The position numbers and the translations under genes were made by a program. This document shows positions 7,948-14,524 of a stretch of DNA of 14,524 bases, in pieces. The notes beneath the pieces are model-generated. The model searched no databases and was not told the DNA's origin. It saw only the letters and a list, made by a program, of their open reading frames with translations. Location: contig JAKVCE010000025.1 in the NCBI GenBank assembly GCA_022447405.1, positions 1-14,524 on the forward strand, written 5' to 3'. Source of the DNA: Planctomycetota bacterium. Its GTDB lineage: Bacteria; Planctomycetota; UBA1135; GCA-002686595. Each line of letters starts with the position of its first letter. Within the stretch, counting starts at the first letter, position 1.

Positions 7948-8580
7948 TCAGGCCTCTCCTCCTGGGCTGAATTCGGGGAAGTCCTTCATCAAGCGTTCGC
8001 GGAAGCGAGCGCGCGCACGGAACAGCCGAGACTCGACCGTCCCGATCGAGATGCCGAGCACGTCGGCGATCTCCTGGTAGGAGCGCTCCTCGAACTCGCG
8101 CATGACGAGCACGGTGCGGAAGATGTCAGGGAGCTCCGCGAGCACCTTGTGCGTGACCTCTGCTATCTCTTCACGCTCGATGTTGACGCTCGGCGCGAAG
8201 CCGTCAGTAGGCTCGGGGCGCGCGAGGACCTCGGGGTCTTCGACGCTCTGAATCGGCGAGCGGCCGCGGCGCTTGAGGAAGTCGAGGATCGTGTTGGTCG
8301 CGATCCTGTAGATCCAGGTGTAGAAGCTGGACTGGTGGTGGAAGGTGTCGAGCCGGCGGTAGGCCTTCAGGAAGGAGTCCTGGACCAAGTCTTCGATCTC
8401 GACCGGGCTCTTCGTGTAGTGGCGGGCGAGGGCGAAGAGCCGCTCTTGGTAGCGCTCGACCAGGAGCTGGAACGACAGCTGGTTCCCCGCGAGGGTCTCC
8501 TCCACGAGGCGCGCGTCCTCGCGCGCCTGGGCAGACCGAGAGGTCCGCTCCCCGTGGCTGTCGTTGGAGTAGGTGGTCAT
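7948..8580 (-). CDS. ECF-family RNA polymerase sigma factor (RpoE-like, 210 aa)
   Basis: Directs RNA polymerase to a dedicated promoter set and is probably held inactive by the neighbouring zinc-finger anti-sigma factor. Sigma region 2 spans about 36-103 (IEDLVQDSFLKAYRRL, TFHHQSSFYTWIYRIATNT, FLKRR) and region 4 spans about 147-197 (LPDIFRTVLVMREFEERSYQ, EIADVLGISIGTVESRLFRA). There is no region 1.1 or 3, as usual for ECF factors. The frame stays open upstream to 8676, which would overlap ribBA by 50 bp. I chose ATG 8580 because GGGAG sits eight bases before it, it removes the overlap, and it leaves a normal-length protein. ATGs at 8595 and 8607 lack such a site. Regulation by cognate anti-sigma and possible autoregulation are inferred; I saw no clear ECF promoter. 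Confidence 0.95.
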   Translation of the reverse strand: MTTYSNDSHGERTSRSAQAREDARLVEETLAGNQLSFQLLVERYQERLFALARHYTKSPVEIEDLVQDSFLKAYRRLDTFHHQSSFYTWIYRIATNTILDFLKRRGRSPIQSVEDPEVLARPEPTDGFAPSVNIEREEIAEVTHKVLAELPDIFRTVLVMREFEERSYQEIADVLGISIGTVESRLFRARARFRERLMKDFPEFSPGGEA

Positions 8581-8588
8581 CGCTAGGG

Positions 8589-8593
8589 CTCCC
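8589..8593 (-). promoter_or_regulatory. Shine-Dalgarno GGGAG that decides the sigma-factor start
   Basis: GGGAG on the minus strand lies eight bases upstream of ATG 8580. The upstream in-frame ATGs at 8595 and 8607 have no comparable site, so this favours the shorter, non-overlapping start. Confidence 0.6.
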
Positions 8594-8626
8594 ATAACGA
8601 GGCCCATAGACGCCGCAAGGCGGGCT

Positions 8627-9883
8627 CTATTCCCGCTCGCCTGACGATCCTCCGAGGCCCTCGAAGGCATGTCCAAGCTTATCGCGCTTTGTGCGCAAGT
8701 ACTTGAGGTTCTTAGGGTTGGGATCGGTCACCAATGAGAGTTGGTCGACCACATCCAGCCCATAACCCCCCAGGCCAGCGATCTTCTTTGGGTTATTCGT
8801 CAGGAGTCGCATGTGCCTGACCCCTAGAAAGTGAAGGATTTGGGCCCCGAGGCCGTACTCCCTGAGGTCTGCGGGGAAGCCGAGGGCCTGGTTGGCCTCG
8901 ACGGTATCCATGCCGCTGTCCTGGAGGCTGTAGGCCTTCAGCTTGTTCGCGAGGCCGATCCCGCGCCCCTCTTGGCGCATGTAGACGAGGCAGGCGTTCT
9001 CCTTCTGCCCGAGGATCTCGAGGGCCTTGTCCAGCTGATCGCCGCAGTCACAGCGCATGGAGTGGAAGACGTCTCCCGTCAGGCACTCCGAGTGGACGCG
9101 CACGAAGACAGGCTCTTCGCAAGCCAGGCTCGGTCCGTCAGGTCCAGGGCCAGGGAGGCCGCGGGTCAGGGCCACGTGCTCATGCCCGTCCATCTTGGAG
9201 CGGAAGATGTGCGCCCTGAAGGAGCCGAAGGGAGTGGGCAAGGGGACGTCCAGCTCCAAGGGCTCTATCAGGCGCTCATTGACGCGCCGATAGGAGATCA
9301 GGTCAGCGATCGTGCAGATCTTGAGGTCGTGCTTCTTGGCGAAAACCTCGAGCTCTGGCATGCGCGCCATGGACCCGTCATCGTTCATGATCTCGCAGAT
9401 CACGCCGGCGCCGCGCGTGCCGGAGAGGTGAGCGAGGTCTACGATGCCCTCCGTCTGTCCGCCACGTACAAGGACCCCACCGTCCTTGGCGCGCAGCGGG
9501 AAGATGTGGCCTGGCCGCGAGAGGTCTTCTGGAACCGCATTCCTCCGCGCCGCAGTCAGGATCGTGTGGGCGCGGTCCGCCGCGCTGATCCCCGTAGTGA
9601 CTCCGGTGGCCGCCTCGATAGAGACCGTGAAGCCAGTCCCCATCCGGCTCGTGTTGACGGACGCTTGGGGCGCAAGCTCCAGCTGATCACAGATCTTCCC
9701 CTCCAGCGGCATGCAGACGAGGCCGCGGCCCTCACGGACCATGAAGTTGATCGCCTCGGGGGTGACGTGCTCTGCGAGCATCGCCAGGTCGCCTTCGTTC
9801 TCTCGACCCGGATCATCGACCAGGATGATCATCTTCCCCGCGCGGAGGTCTTCGAGGACTTCGGGGATGCTGCTGGTAGCCAT
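8627..9883 (-). CDS. ribBA: Bifunctional RibBA: DHBP synthase / GTP cyclohydrolase II
   Basis: Supplies both precursors of riboflavin. The N-terminal half converts ribulose 5-phosphate to 3,4-dihydroxy-2-butanone 4-phosphate, and the C-terminal half opens GTP to a pyrimidine intermediate. In the RibB part (about 1-205) I see DDPGRENEGD (23-32), HTILTAA (106-112), RPGHIFPL (123-130) and GQTEGIVDLAHLSG (142-155). In the RibA part (about 210-410) the zinc cysteines are C267, C278 and C280 (CLTGDVFHSMRCDC), followed by YMRQEGRGIGLANKL and LTNNPKKIAGL. Both halves look catalytically intact. The frame is open to an ATG at 9940, but MATSSIPEVLEDL from 9883 matches the usual family start (an AGAAG lies eight bases upstream), giving 418 aa. 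It ends 46 bp before the sigma-factor ATG, so it may lead the transcription unit. No FMN riboswitch was recognised upstream. Confidence 0.96.
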   Translation of the reverse strand: MATSSIPEVLEDLRAGKMIILVDDPGRENEGDLAMLAEHVTPEAINFMVREGRGLVCMPLEGKICDQLELAPQASVNTSRMGTGFTVSIEAATGVTTGISAADRAHTILTAARRNAVPEDLSRPGHIFPLRAKDGGVLVRGGQTEGIVDLAHLSGTRGAGVICEIMNDDGSMARMPELEVFAKKHDLKICTIADLISYRRVNERLIEPLELDVPLPTPFGSFRAHIFRSKMDGHEHVALTRGLPGPGPDGPSLACEEPVFVRVHSECLTGDVFHSMRCDCGDQLDKALEILGQKENACLVYMRQEGRGIGLANKLKAYSLQDSGMDTVEANQALGFPADLREYGLGAQILHFLGVRHMRLLTNNPKKIAGLGGYGLDVVDQLSLVTDPNPKNLKYLRTKRDKLGHAFEGLGGSSGERE

Positions 9884-9907
9884 ATTGCTTGCTTCTTCGG
9901 GGACGCA

Positions 9908-9927
9908 GGAGCCTCCTATTAGGCTCC
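9908..9927 (-). promoter_or_regulatory. Leader hairpin upstream of ribBA containing an AGGAGG
   Basis: GGAGCCT and AGGCTCC form a perfect 7-bp stem around a 6-base loop, 24 bases upstream of the ribBA ATG at 9883. On the ribBA strand the loop and right arm contain AGGAGG, but no ATG, GTG or TTG lies at a proper distance after it. It may be a post-transcriptional control element or a chance structure. Confidence 0.35.
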
Positions 9928-10230
9928 GTGGACCACGCATTCTAAGCCAGGCACGTCTCTGGCTCGCCCCCCTAGCCCGTAGATCCTTCCTGAGAGGCCG
10001 TGAGGGGGGCTTCTTGCGCCCGCAGAGGTCCTTTTTACGGGAGCGCTGTAGTCAACAATGCGTGGATAACTCTCAACAAGGCTCGCCAAGCCTCTGAGCA
10101 GCAGGGGTTTGCGAGCTCGGACTCTCTGCCAGAGCCCTGTGGAAAATCCCAAGAGGGCTCCATTTCTTCGAGTTCGCATTCCGAAAGGTGTGGGTACGAG
10201 GGAGGACTCACCCCACCTCCCGACGTCCCC
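9928..10230. other. Divergent intergenic region with two DnaA-box-like words
   Basis: The stretch between ribBA and the protease gene holds no convincing gene. The protease reading frame stays open back to 10000, but no signal supports translation there. At 10138-10146 TGTGGAAAA fits the relaxed DnaA-box consensus TTWTNCACA (reverse complement). At 10061-10069 CGTGGATAA differs at one base. Both face the same way, 77 bp apart. There is no AT-rich unwinding region, and I see no full-length RFN element or confident -35/-10 pair on either strand. Confidence 0.3.
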
Positions 10231-11424
10231 ATGCGAAGCTCACACTGGATCATCTCCCTCTTGGCGCTCTTAGGCGCCGTGCAGGCGTCCCAGACCTGGA
10301 CGACCTCTGAGCGCCTCCACGCGCTAGAGACCACGGACGCCTGGGCGAGAGAGAGCGCGCAGCTCGAGCGTTCGAGGAGAGCGCGCTCGAACGCGCAGCT
10401 CAAGGAGCAGTCCGAGGAGCTCACGCGCCTGCGAGGAGAGCTCGGCAAGGTGGAGCAGTGGCGCGACGACTTCGAGGCCTTCGCGGCCGCCACGCGCAGC
10501 TCGGACCGCCTCTTGCGACAGGAGCTGCAGAGCGCGCTCACGGACCAACGTGCCCCGGACTCTCGGCGCGCCGAAGAGGTCGAGTCCCGACTCCTCGCGA
10601 CGCTCTCGGCATACGAGGCCCGCATGGACGCTGCGGACGGAGTGATGACCGACCTCCGGATGCGCTTTGAGTCCAACAGGACATCCCTCACGAGACTGAG
10701 TGAGGCCGCAGCCAAGAGCGCCCCAGAGAGCGAGGCCGCGCGCTGGGACAACCTCTTGGGGCCTGCGGTGCAGCTCACCGGCGGCGGAACGATCGGGAGC
10801 GCAGTGCTCCTCCCCGGCGAGCTCTCTGCAGAGGGCTGGCGCACACGGGCGCTCACCGCCTGGCATGTGGTGCGAGACATCCGCCTCGGCCTCGGCGAGG
10901 ACGCTCTGATCCCGGTCATGATCTACAGCGAAGACGGGAGCGCGCGAGAGGAGAAGGCCCGCGTCTTGTGCAAGGACGTCGAGATGGACATCGCGCTCCT
11001 GGAGATCACGTCGACCAACGCTCGCCTGCCCGAGGCGCGCCTCGCCTCTCGCGAGCGGCTCCGCGACATCGAGGTCTTCGAGCCGATCTATGCGGTCGGC
11101 TGCCCGCTCGGGAATGACCCGATCCCGACTCACGGCCAGCTCAGCGACTCACATCACGAGGTAGACGGCACAAACCACTGGATGATCAGCGCGCCCACCT
11201 ATATCGGGAACTCAGGCGGCGGGATCTTCCACGCCGACTCGGACGAGCTCATCGGGATCTTCTCCAAGATCTACACTCACGGCACCTTGCGCCCCACGGT
11301 CATCCCTCACATGGGCTTGGCTGTGCCCTTGGACGAGATCTACAACTGGCTCGAGCTAGAGGGCTTCGCCTCCATCACTCCCCGCTCCCCCGAGCCCCTC
11401 GTCGCCACGGCCTCTTCTCGCTGA
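10231..11424 (+). CDS. Exported trypsin-like serine protease with long N-terminal coiled coil (397 aa)
   Basis: A probable envelope endopeptidase of the chymotrypsin/trypsin-like (S1, HtrA-like core) fold. A hydrophobic N-terminus (about 5-19, HWIISLLALLGAVQA) is a signal peptide or anchor. Residues about 26-165 are rich in E, R, L and A without prolines in the first half, typical of coiled coil. The protease domain runs about 178-375, with the triad visible as H212 (LTAWHVV), D253 (EMDIALLEI) and S328 (GNSGGGIF). AVGCPLGNDP precedes the serine, as in HtrA-type proteases. There is no PDZ domain; the C-terminal 20 residues are low-complexity. The frame is open for 77 codons upstream, but ATG 10231 is chosen because the export signal starts there. 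It lacks a Shine-Dalgarno at normal spacing (a GGGAGG sits about 25 bases upstream). No substrate or partner gene is evident. Confidence 0.88.
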   Translation: MRSSHWIISLLALLGAVQASQTWTTSERLHALETTDAWARESAQLERSRRARSNAQLKEQSEELTRLRGELGKVEQWRDDFEAFAAATRSSDRLLRQELQSALTDQRAPDSRRAEEVESRLLATLSAYEARMDAADGVMTDLRMRFESNRTSLTRLSEAAAKSAPESEAARWDNLLGPAVQLTGGGTIGSAVLLPGELSAEGWRTRALTAWHVVRDIRLGLGEDALIPVMIYSEDGSAREEKARVLCKDVEMDIALLEITSTNARLPEARLASRERLRDIEVFEPIYAVGCPLGNDPIPTHGQLSDSHHEVDGTNHWMISAPTYIGNSGGGIFHADSDELIGIFSKIYTHGTLRPTVIPHMGLAVPLDEIYNWLELEGFASITPRSPEPLVATASSR

Positions 11425-11437
11425 TCGCCTCAGAAAG

Positions 11438-11460
11438 GCGCCCTTAATGGCGCACTAAGG
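11438..11460 (+). other. Overlapping, mutually exclusive inverted repeats after the protease gene
   Basis: GCGCC (11438-11442) pairs with GGCGC (11449-11453) around CTTAAT. Alternatively CCTTA (11442-11446) pairs with TAAGG (11456-11460) around nine bases. The two stems cannot form together. They begin 14 bases after the protease stop. No T-tract follows, so intrinsic termination is uncertain. Confidence 0.3.
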
Positions 11461-11482
11461 CTGATTCACACCCCGTAGGTAC

Positions 11483-11502
11483 CCCGAAATTGCCGTTTCG
11501 GG
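11483..11502 (+). other. Perfect 7-bp hairpin between the protease and repeat-protein genes
   Basis: CCCGAAA (11483-11489) and TTTCGGG (11496-11502) form a perfect 7-bp stem with the 6-base loop TTGCCG. It lies 59 bases after one stop and 115 bases before the next ATG. With no T-run it may be an imperfect terminator or an operator/leader element of the downstream gene. The rest of 11425-11617 shows nothing I can name. Confidence 0.4.
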
Positions 11503-11617
11503 ATAGGCTGCAGCTTGTAGCGCAATCCCTCTTCGCGGGCACTATGCCGGCTAGGTCTATGCGCCTCGTGCTCTTCCACAAAGCACAGCTCCCAACAATC
11601 ACAGGCATCGGTACGGA

Positions 11618-14404
11618 ATGAAGAATCTCTCGACCTTAGGTTTCGCGCTCGCGGTTCTCGTCTGCTCGCCCCTCGTCAACGCCCAGCAGCAGAAGGCCAA
11701 CCCGAAGGCCCAGGCGGCGGCGCAGAACGCGACGCCCAAGCAGCCTGGTGCCAAGCCAGCCCCCTCACAGTTCCCTAAGTCCTCCATCCAGAGCCGGGGG
11801 GCCGGCGGCGGCAACCAGAGCGCCCTCGCTGGTGGCAGTGACTCTTGCGCCACCCCGCAAGCGATCGCTGGTCAAGGCTCCTTCCCCTTCAACAACCTGG
11901 GCGCCACCACGGGCGCTGAGGGACAGAACGAGTACCTCTGCTACCAGTTCGGGACCTCCGCGGTCGACAACGACGTCTGGTACTTGTGGACCGCTGACGC
12001 CACCGGCACGGCGCTCGTCGAGAGCTGCTCCGGCACCACCATGGACTCGAAGTTGGTCGTCTATTCCTATAACGGGGTGGGATGCCCCACGCCCGGCACT
12101 TCGATCGCGTGCAATGATGACGCCTGCGCGCTCCAGTCAGGAGTCACCTTCTCAGCCGTCAACGCGACCGACTATCTGATCCAGTTTGGCAACTACCCTG
12201 GCAAGCCCCCGGGCAGCGGGACGCTGAACATCTCGATCAGCGGCCCCAACACAAACGACGACTGCGCGACGCCGGATGCGATCGCGGGTCAGGGTCAGTT
12301 CCCCTACAACCTCTTCGGCGCTTCGACCGGGACCGCGGGCCAGACCGAGTACGCCTGCGTGAACTTCGGCACCTCCGCCGTCGACAACGACATCTGGTAT
12401 GAGTGGACCCCGGACGCGACCGGCACAGCCGTCGTCACGAACTGCGGGCTCGCCAACCACGACAGCATGCTCTTGGCGTACCCGTCGACCCCCGGCGCCT
12501 GCCCTGCGCAAGACACCGCGATCGCGTGCAATGACGACGCCTGCGGCCTGCAGTCGACGATCTACTTCTCCTGCGTCCAAGGCCAACCCATCCTCCTCCA
12601 GGTGGGCTCCTTCGCGGGCTCGCCTGCCGGCGCAGGCTCGATCGACATCTCGATCGGGACCAGCGCGACCAACGATGACTGCGCCAACGCGACCCTCATC
12701 GCAGGGCAAGGCACCTTCAACTGGAGCAACCTCGGCGCGACCATGAGCCCAGAGGGCCAGAACGAAGGGATCTGCTATCAGTTCGGCTCATCCAATGTTG
12801 AGAACGACGTCTGGTTCCGATGGACGGCAGACGCGACAGGCCAGGCCATCATCTCGACCTGCGGAGGCGCGCAGAACGACACAAAGATCGCTGCCCACAC
12901 GGCCCCCAGCGCTGGCGCGTGCGTCACCGCCGGGAGCGCCATCGCCTGCAATGACGACGCCTGCGGTTTCCAGTCGACGATCTCATTCGCGGTGACACAG
13001 AACACGGACTATGTCATCCAGCTCGGGAGCTACCCGGGCTCTGCCTCCTTCGGCTTCGGCACCTTCGACATCACGATCGGCGGCGGCGGCGGCGGCACCA
13101 CAGGTGACGCCTGCGCGAACCCGATCGCGATCTCCGGGCAAGGGAACTTCCCCTGGGACTCCACCTTCGCCTCCGCAGGCCCCGAGGCTCAGACCGAAGC
13201 CGCCTGCAACACCCACAACGGCTACGGCCCCGGCGTGGCCAATGACGTTTGGTATGAGTGGACCGCTGACGCCACCGGCTACGTGACGGTCTCGACCGTG
13301 AACAACACGACGATCGCCACCAAGATCGCTGCTTATCCCAGCACCGGCTGCCCGACCGTCGGCTCTGCGATCGTCTGCAACGACGACAACCTCGACACCT
13401 TCCAGTCGATGATTCAGTTCGCCGTCGTGTCTGGCAACAAGTACATGCTGCAGATGGGGACCTGGCAGAACGCCACGGGGGGCACCGGGACCTTCGACGT
13501 CTCGATCAACACGAGCCCCGTCCTCGGTGACAACTGCGACAACCCGATCGCGATCACTGGCCCCGCCAGCTTTACTGCGGACACCTCGACCGCGTCCACC
13601 GGCGGCTTCGGGCAAGAGGAAGACCTCTGCGAGCACTTCGGAAACAACGAGTTCACCGACGACCTGTGGTACGAGTGGACCGCTCACGCGAGCGGCCTCG
13701 CGCACGTGTTGACATGCAACACCGGCTCGAGCGACAGCAAGCTCGGCGTCTACCCTGGCGGCGTATGCCCCCTGCCCCAGACGTCGCTCGCTTGCGAAGA
13801 TGACTCCTGCGCCTTCCTCACGGAGGTCACCTTCGACGCGGTCGCTGGTGAGTCCTACCTCATCCAGGTAGGGAACTACGCCTTCGCGGCCCCGGGCACC
13901 TTCTCGGTCGACATCTACGTCGACAGCAACCTCGCTGCGAACCCCTTCTGCTTCGGCGATGGCGGCGGCGGCGGCACCCAGTGCCCCTGCGGCAACGCGG
14001 GCAGCATCGGGCGCGGCTGCGCGAACGGAGCGGACCCGACTGGCGCTGAGCTCACGGTCTCAGGCACAGGCAGCATCACCATCGGTGACACCGTCTTGTC
14101 CTCGAACGGTCTCGATCCCACCCAGCCCGGCCTCTACTTCCAAGGGAACAACGCCATCAACGGCGGCATCGGCATCCAGTTCGGTGACGGCCTGCGCTGC
14201 GCGGGCGGCGGCGTCGTCAGACTCCAGGTGCGCTTCGCTAGCGCCACGGGCGAGTCCGCCACGACGGTCGACGTCGGCGCCATCGGCGGCGTCTCCCCTG
14301 GAGACGTGAAGCGTTACCAGCTCTGGTACAGGAACCCCAACACCAGCATCTGCGGCTCCCAGTTCAACCTCACGAACGGGATGGAGCTGGTCTGGTCCGC
14401 CTAG
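11618..14404 (+). CDS. Secreted multi-repeat (PPC-like) surface protein with planctomycete C-terminal module (928 aa)
   Basis: A large exported protein with no catalytic motif, probably on the cell surface or released. A signal peptide (MKNLSTLGFALAVLVCSPLVNA) ends at about residue 22. A low-complexity Ala/Gln/Lys/Pro/Gly linker covers 23-74. Five repeats follow at about 75-208, 213-346, 352-488, 497-631 and 638-769, with the signatures DDCATPxAIAGQG, DNDVWYxWTxDATG, IACNDDAC and YLIQxGxY. They resemble the beta-rich pre-peptidase C-terminal (PPC)-like domains of secreted bacterial proteins. Gly runs separate some modules. Residues about 776-928 form a distinct C-terminal module (CPCGNAG, CANG, LYFQGNNAINGG, FGDGLRCAGGG, WYRNP, CGSQFNLTNG) that I recognise as recurring in Saltatorellus/Poly30-like planctomycetes; its role is not known to me. 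The start has no strong Shine-Dalgarno sequence, but the signal peptide fixes it. Adhesion or glycan binding is plausible but unsupported. Confidence 0.9.
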   Translation: MKNLSTLGFALAVLVCSPLVNAQQQKANPKAQAAAQNATPKQPGAKPAPSQFPKSSIQSRGAGGGNQSALAGGSDSCATPQAIAGQGSFPFNNLGATTGAEGQNEYLCYQFGTSAVDNDVWYLWTADATGTALVESCSGTTMDSKLVVYSYNGVGCPTPGTSIACNDDACALQSGVTFSAVNATDYLIQFGNYPGKPPGSGTLNISISGPNTNDDCATPDAIAGQGQFPYNLFGASTGTAGQTEYACVNFGTSAVDNDIWYEWTPDATGTAVVTNCGLANHDSMLLAYPSTPGACPAQDTAIACNDDACGLQSTIYFSCVQGQPILLQVGSFAGSPAGAGSIDISIGTSATNDDCANATLIAGQGTFNWSNLGATMSPEGQNEGICYQFGSSNVENDVWFRWTADATGQAIISTCGGAQNDTKIAAHTAPSAGACVTAGSAIACNDDACGFQSTISFAVTQNTDYVIQLGSYPGSASFGFGTFDITIGGGGGGTTGDACANPIAISGQGNFPWDSTFASAGPEAQTEAACNTHNGYGPGVANDVWYEWTADATGYVTVSTVNNTTIATKIAAYPSTGCPTVGSAIVCNDDNLDTFQSMIQFAVVSGNKYMLQMGTWQNATGGTGTFDVSINTSPVLGDNCDNPIAITGPASFTADTSTASTGGFGQEEDLCEHFGNNEFTDDLWYEWTAHASGLAHVLTCNTGSSDSKLGVYPGGVCPLPQTSLACEDDSCAFLTEVTFDAVAGESYLIQVGNYAFAAPGTFSVDIYVDSNLAANPFCFGDGGGGGTQCPCGNAGSIGRGCANGADPTGAELTVSGTGSITIGDTVLSSNGLDPTQPGLYFQGNNAINGGIGIQFGDGLRCAGGGVVRLQVRFASATGESATTVDVGAIGGVSPGDVKRYQLWYRNPNTSICGSQFNLTNGMELVWSA
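11840..13924 (+). repeat. Five tandem coding repeats of about 134 codons
   Basis: Approximate unit limits: 11840-12241, 12254-12655, 12671-13081, 13106-13510 and 13529-13924. The conserved core TGCAATGACGACGCCTGCGG is identical at 12527-12546 and 12947-12966 (420 bp apart). It appears with two changes at 12110-12129 (417 bp earlier). Units 1-3 resemble each other more than units 4 and 5 do, suggesting stepwise internal duplication. Unit 4 lacks two of the six conserved cysteines. Confidence 0.9.
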
Positions 14405-14429
14405 AGCCTCTGCTCGAAAGACAAAGAGC

Positions 14430-14524
<95 letters not shown>

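Noticed and set aside
8581..8676. Longer sigma-factor start overlapping the end of ribBA by 50 bp
   Set aside because: No Shine-Dalgarno precedes it, the added residues are not typical of ECF factors, and ATG 8580 has a good site.
8831..9922. Plus-strand 363-codon open frame opposite ribBA
   Set aside because: ribBA is unambiguous on the other strand with all catalytic motifs; the antisense frame has no recognisable content.
9928..10050. FMN (RFN) riboswitch upstream of ribBA
   Set aside because: I looked on the minus strand for the conserved RFN core (AGGGGCAGGG..., ACCGGCGG) and did not see it.
10030..10056. Possible ribBA promoter, TTGTTG and TAAAAA on the minus strand
   Set aside because: The spacer is only 15 bases and both boxes are imperfect; too weak to annotate.
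10000..10230. 77-codon N-terminal extension of the serine protease
   Set aside because: An export signal starts at 10231, and the extension has no conserved features or ribosome site; the frame is probably open by chance.
12983..13705. Minus-strand 240-codon open frame opposite the repeat protein
   Set aside because: It is Gly/Val/Arg-rich shadow translation mirroring the repeats, and the sense frame has a signal peptide and conserved repeats.
11840..13924. Repeats as a CRISPR array or mobile repeat
   Set aside because: The period is about 400 bp, in frame, and encodes a conserved protein domain.

Overview
The window is GC-rich bacterial DNA that most resembles an uncultivated planctomycete of the Saltatorellus / Poly30 type. 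The best pointer is the secreted 928-residue protein at the right end. It ends in a Cys/Gly-rich module (FCFGDGG..., CPCGNAG, YFQGNNAINGG, FGDGLRCAGG) that I recognise, from memory only, as recurring in secreted proteins of that group. The assignment rests on pattern recognition, not on a search.

Layout. (1) 66-4694, plus strand: a polytopic membrane protein of unknown function, then carB, the large subunit of carbamoyl-phosphate synthase, with no carA or other pyrimidine genes nearby. (2) 9883-4707, minus strand, read right to left: ribBA (riboflavin), an ECF sigma factor, a zinc-finger transmembrane anti-sigma factor, a small membrane-anchored helical protein, a GspL/PilM-PilN-like protein and a GspM/PilO-like protein. 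The gaps are 43-46 bp between the first three genes. From the anti-sigma gene onward the genes overlap by 4 bp or abut, so the last four are almost certainly translationally coupled. This run meets carB tail to tail with only 12 bp between the stops. (3) 9884-10230: a divergent intergenic region of about 350 bp with a hairpin in the ribBA leader and two DnaA-box-like words. (4) 10231-11424, plus strand: an exported trypsin-like serine protease with a long N-terminal coiled coil. (5) 11425-11617: an intergenic region with inverted repeats. (6) 11618-14404, plus strand: a secreted protein with five PPC-like repeats of about 134 residues. (7) 14432-14522: an almost pure G tract, almost certainly a sequencing or assembly artefact at a contig end.

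How the genes fit together: the most suggestive arrangement is the sigma / anti-sigma pair coupled to the inner-membrane assembly platform (L and M, or PilM-N and PilO) of a type II secretion or type IV pilus machine, with a small envelope protein between them. This suggests envelope-stress-type control tied to a secretion platform, but that is inference from gene order. The other genes (carB, ribBA) are housekeeping, and their placement is probably incidental. I found no tRNA, rRNA, CRISPR array, insertion sequence or prophage gene.
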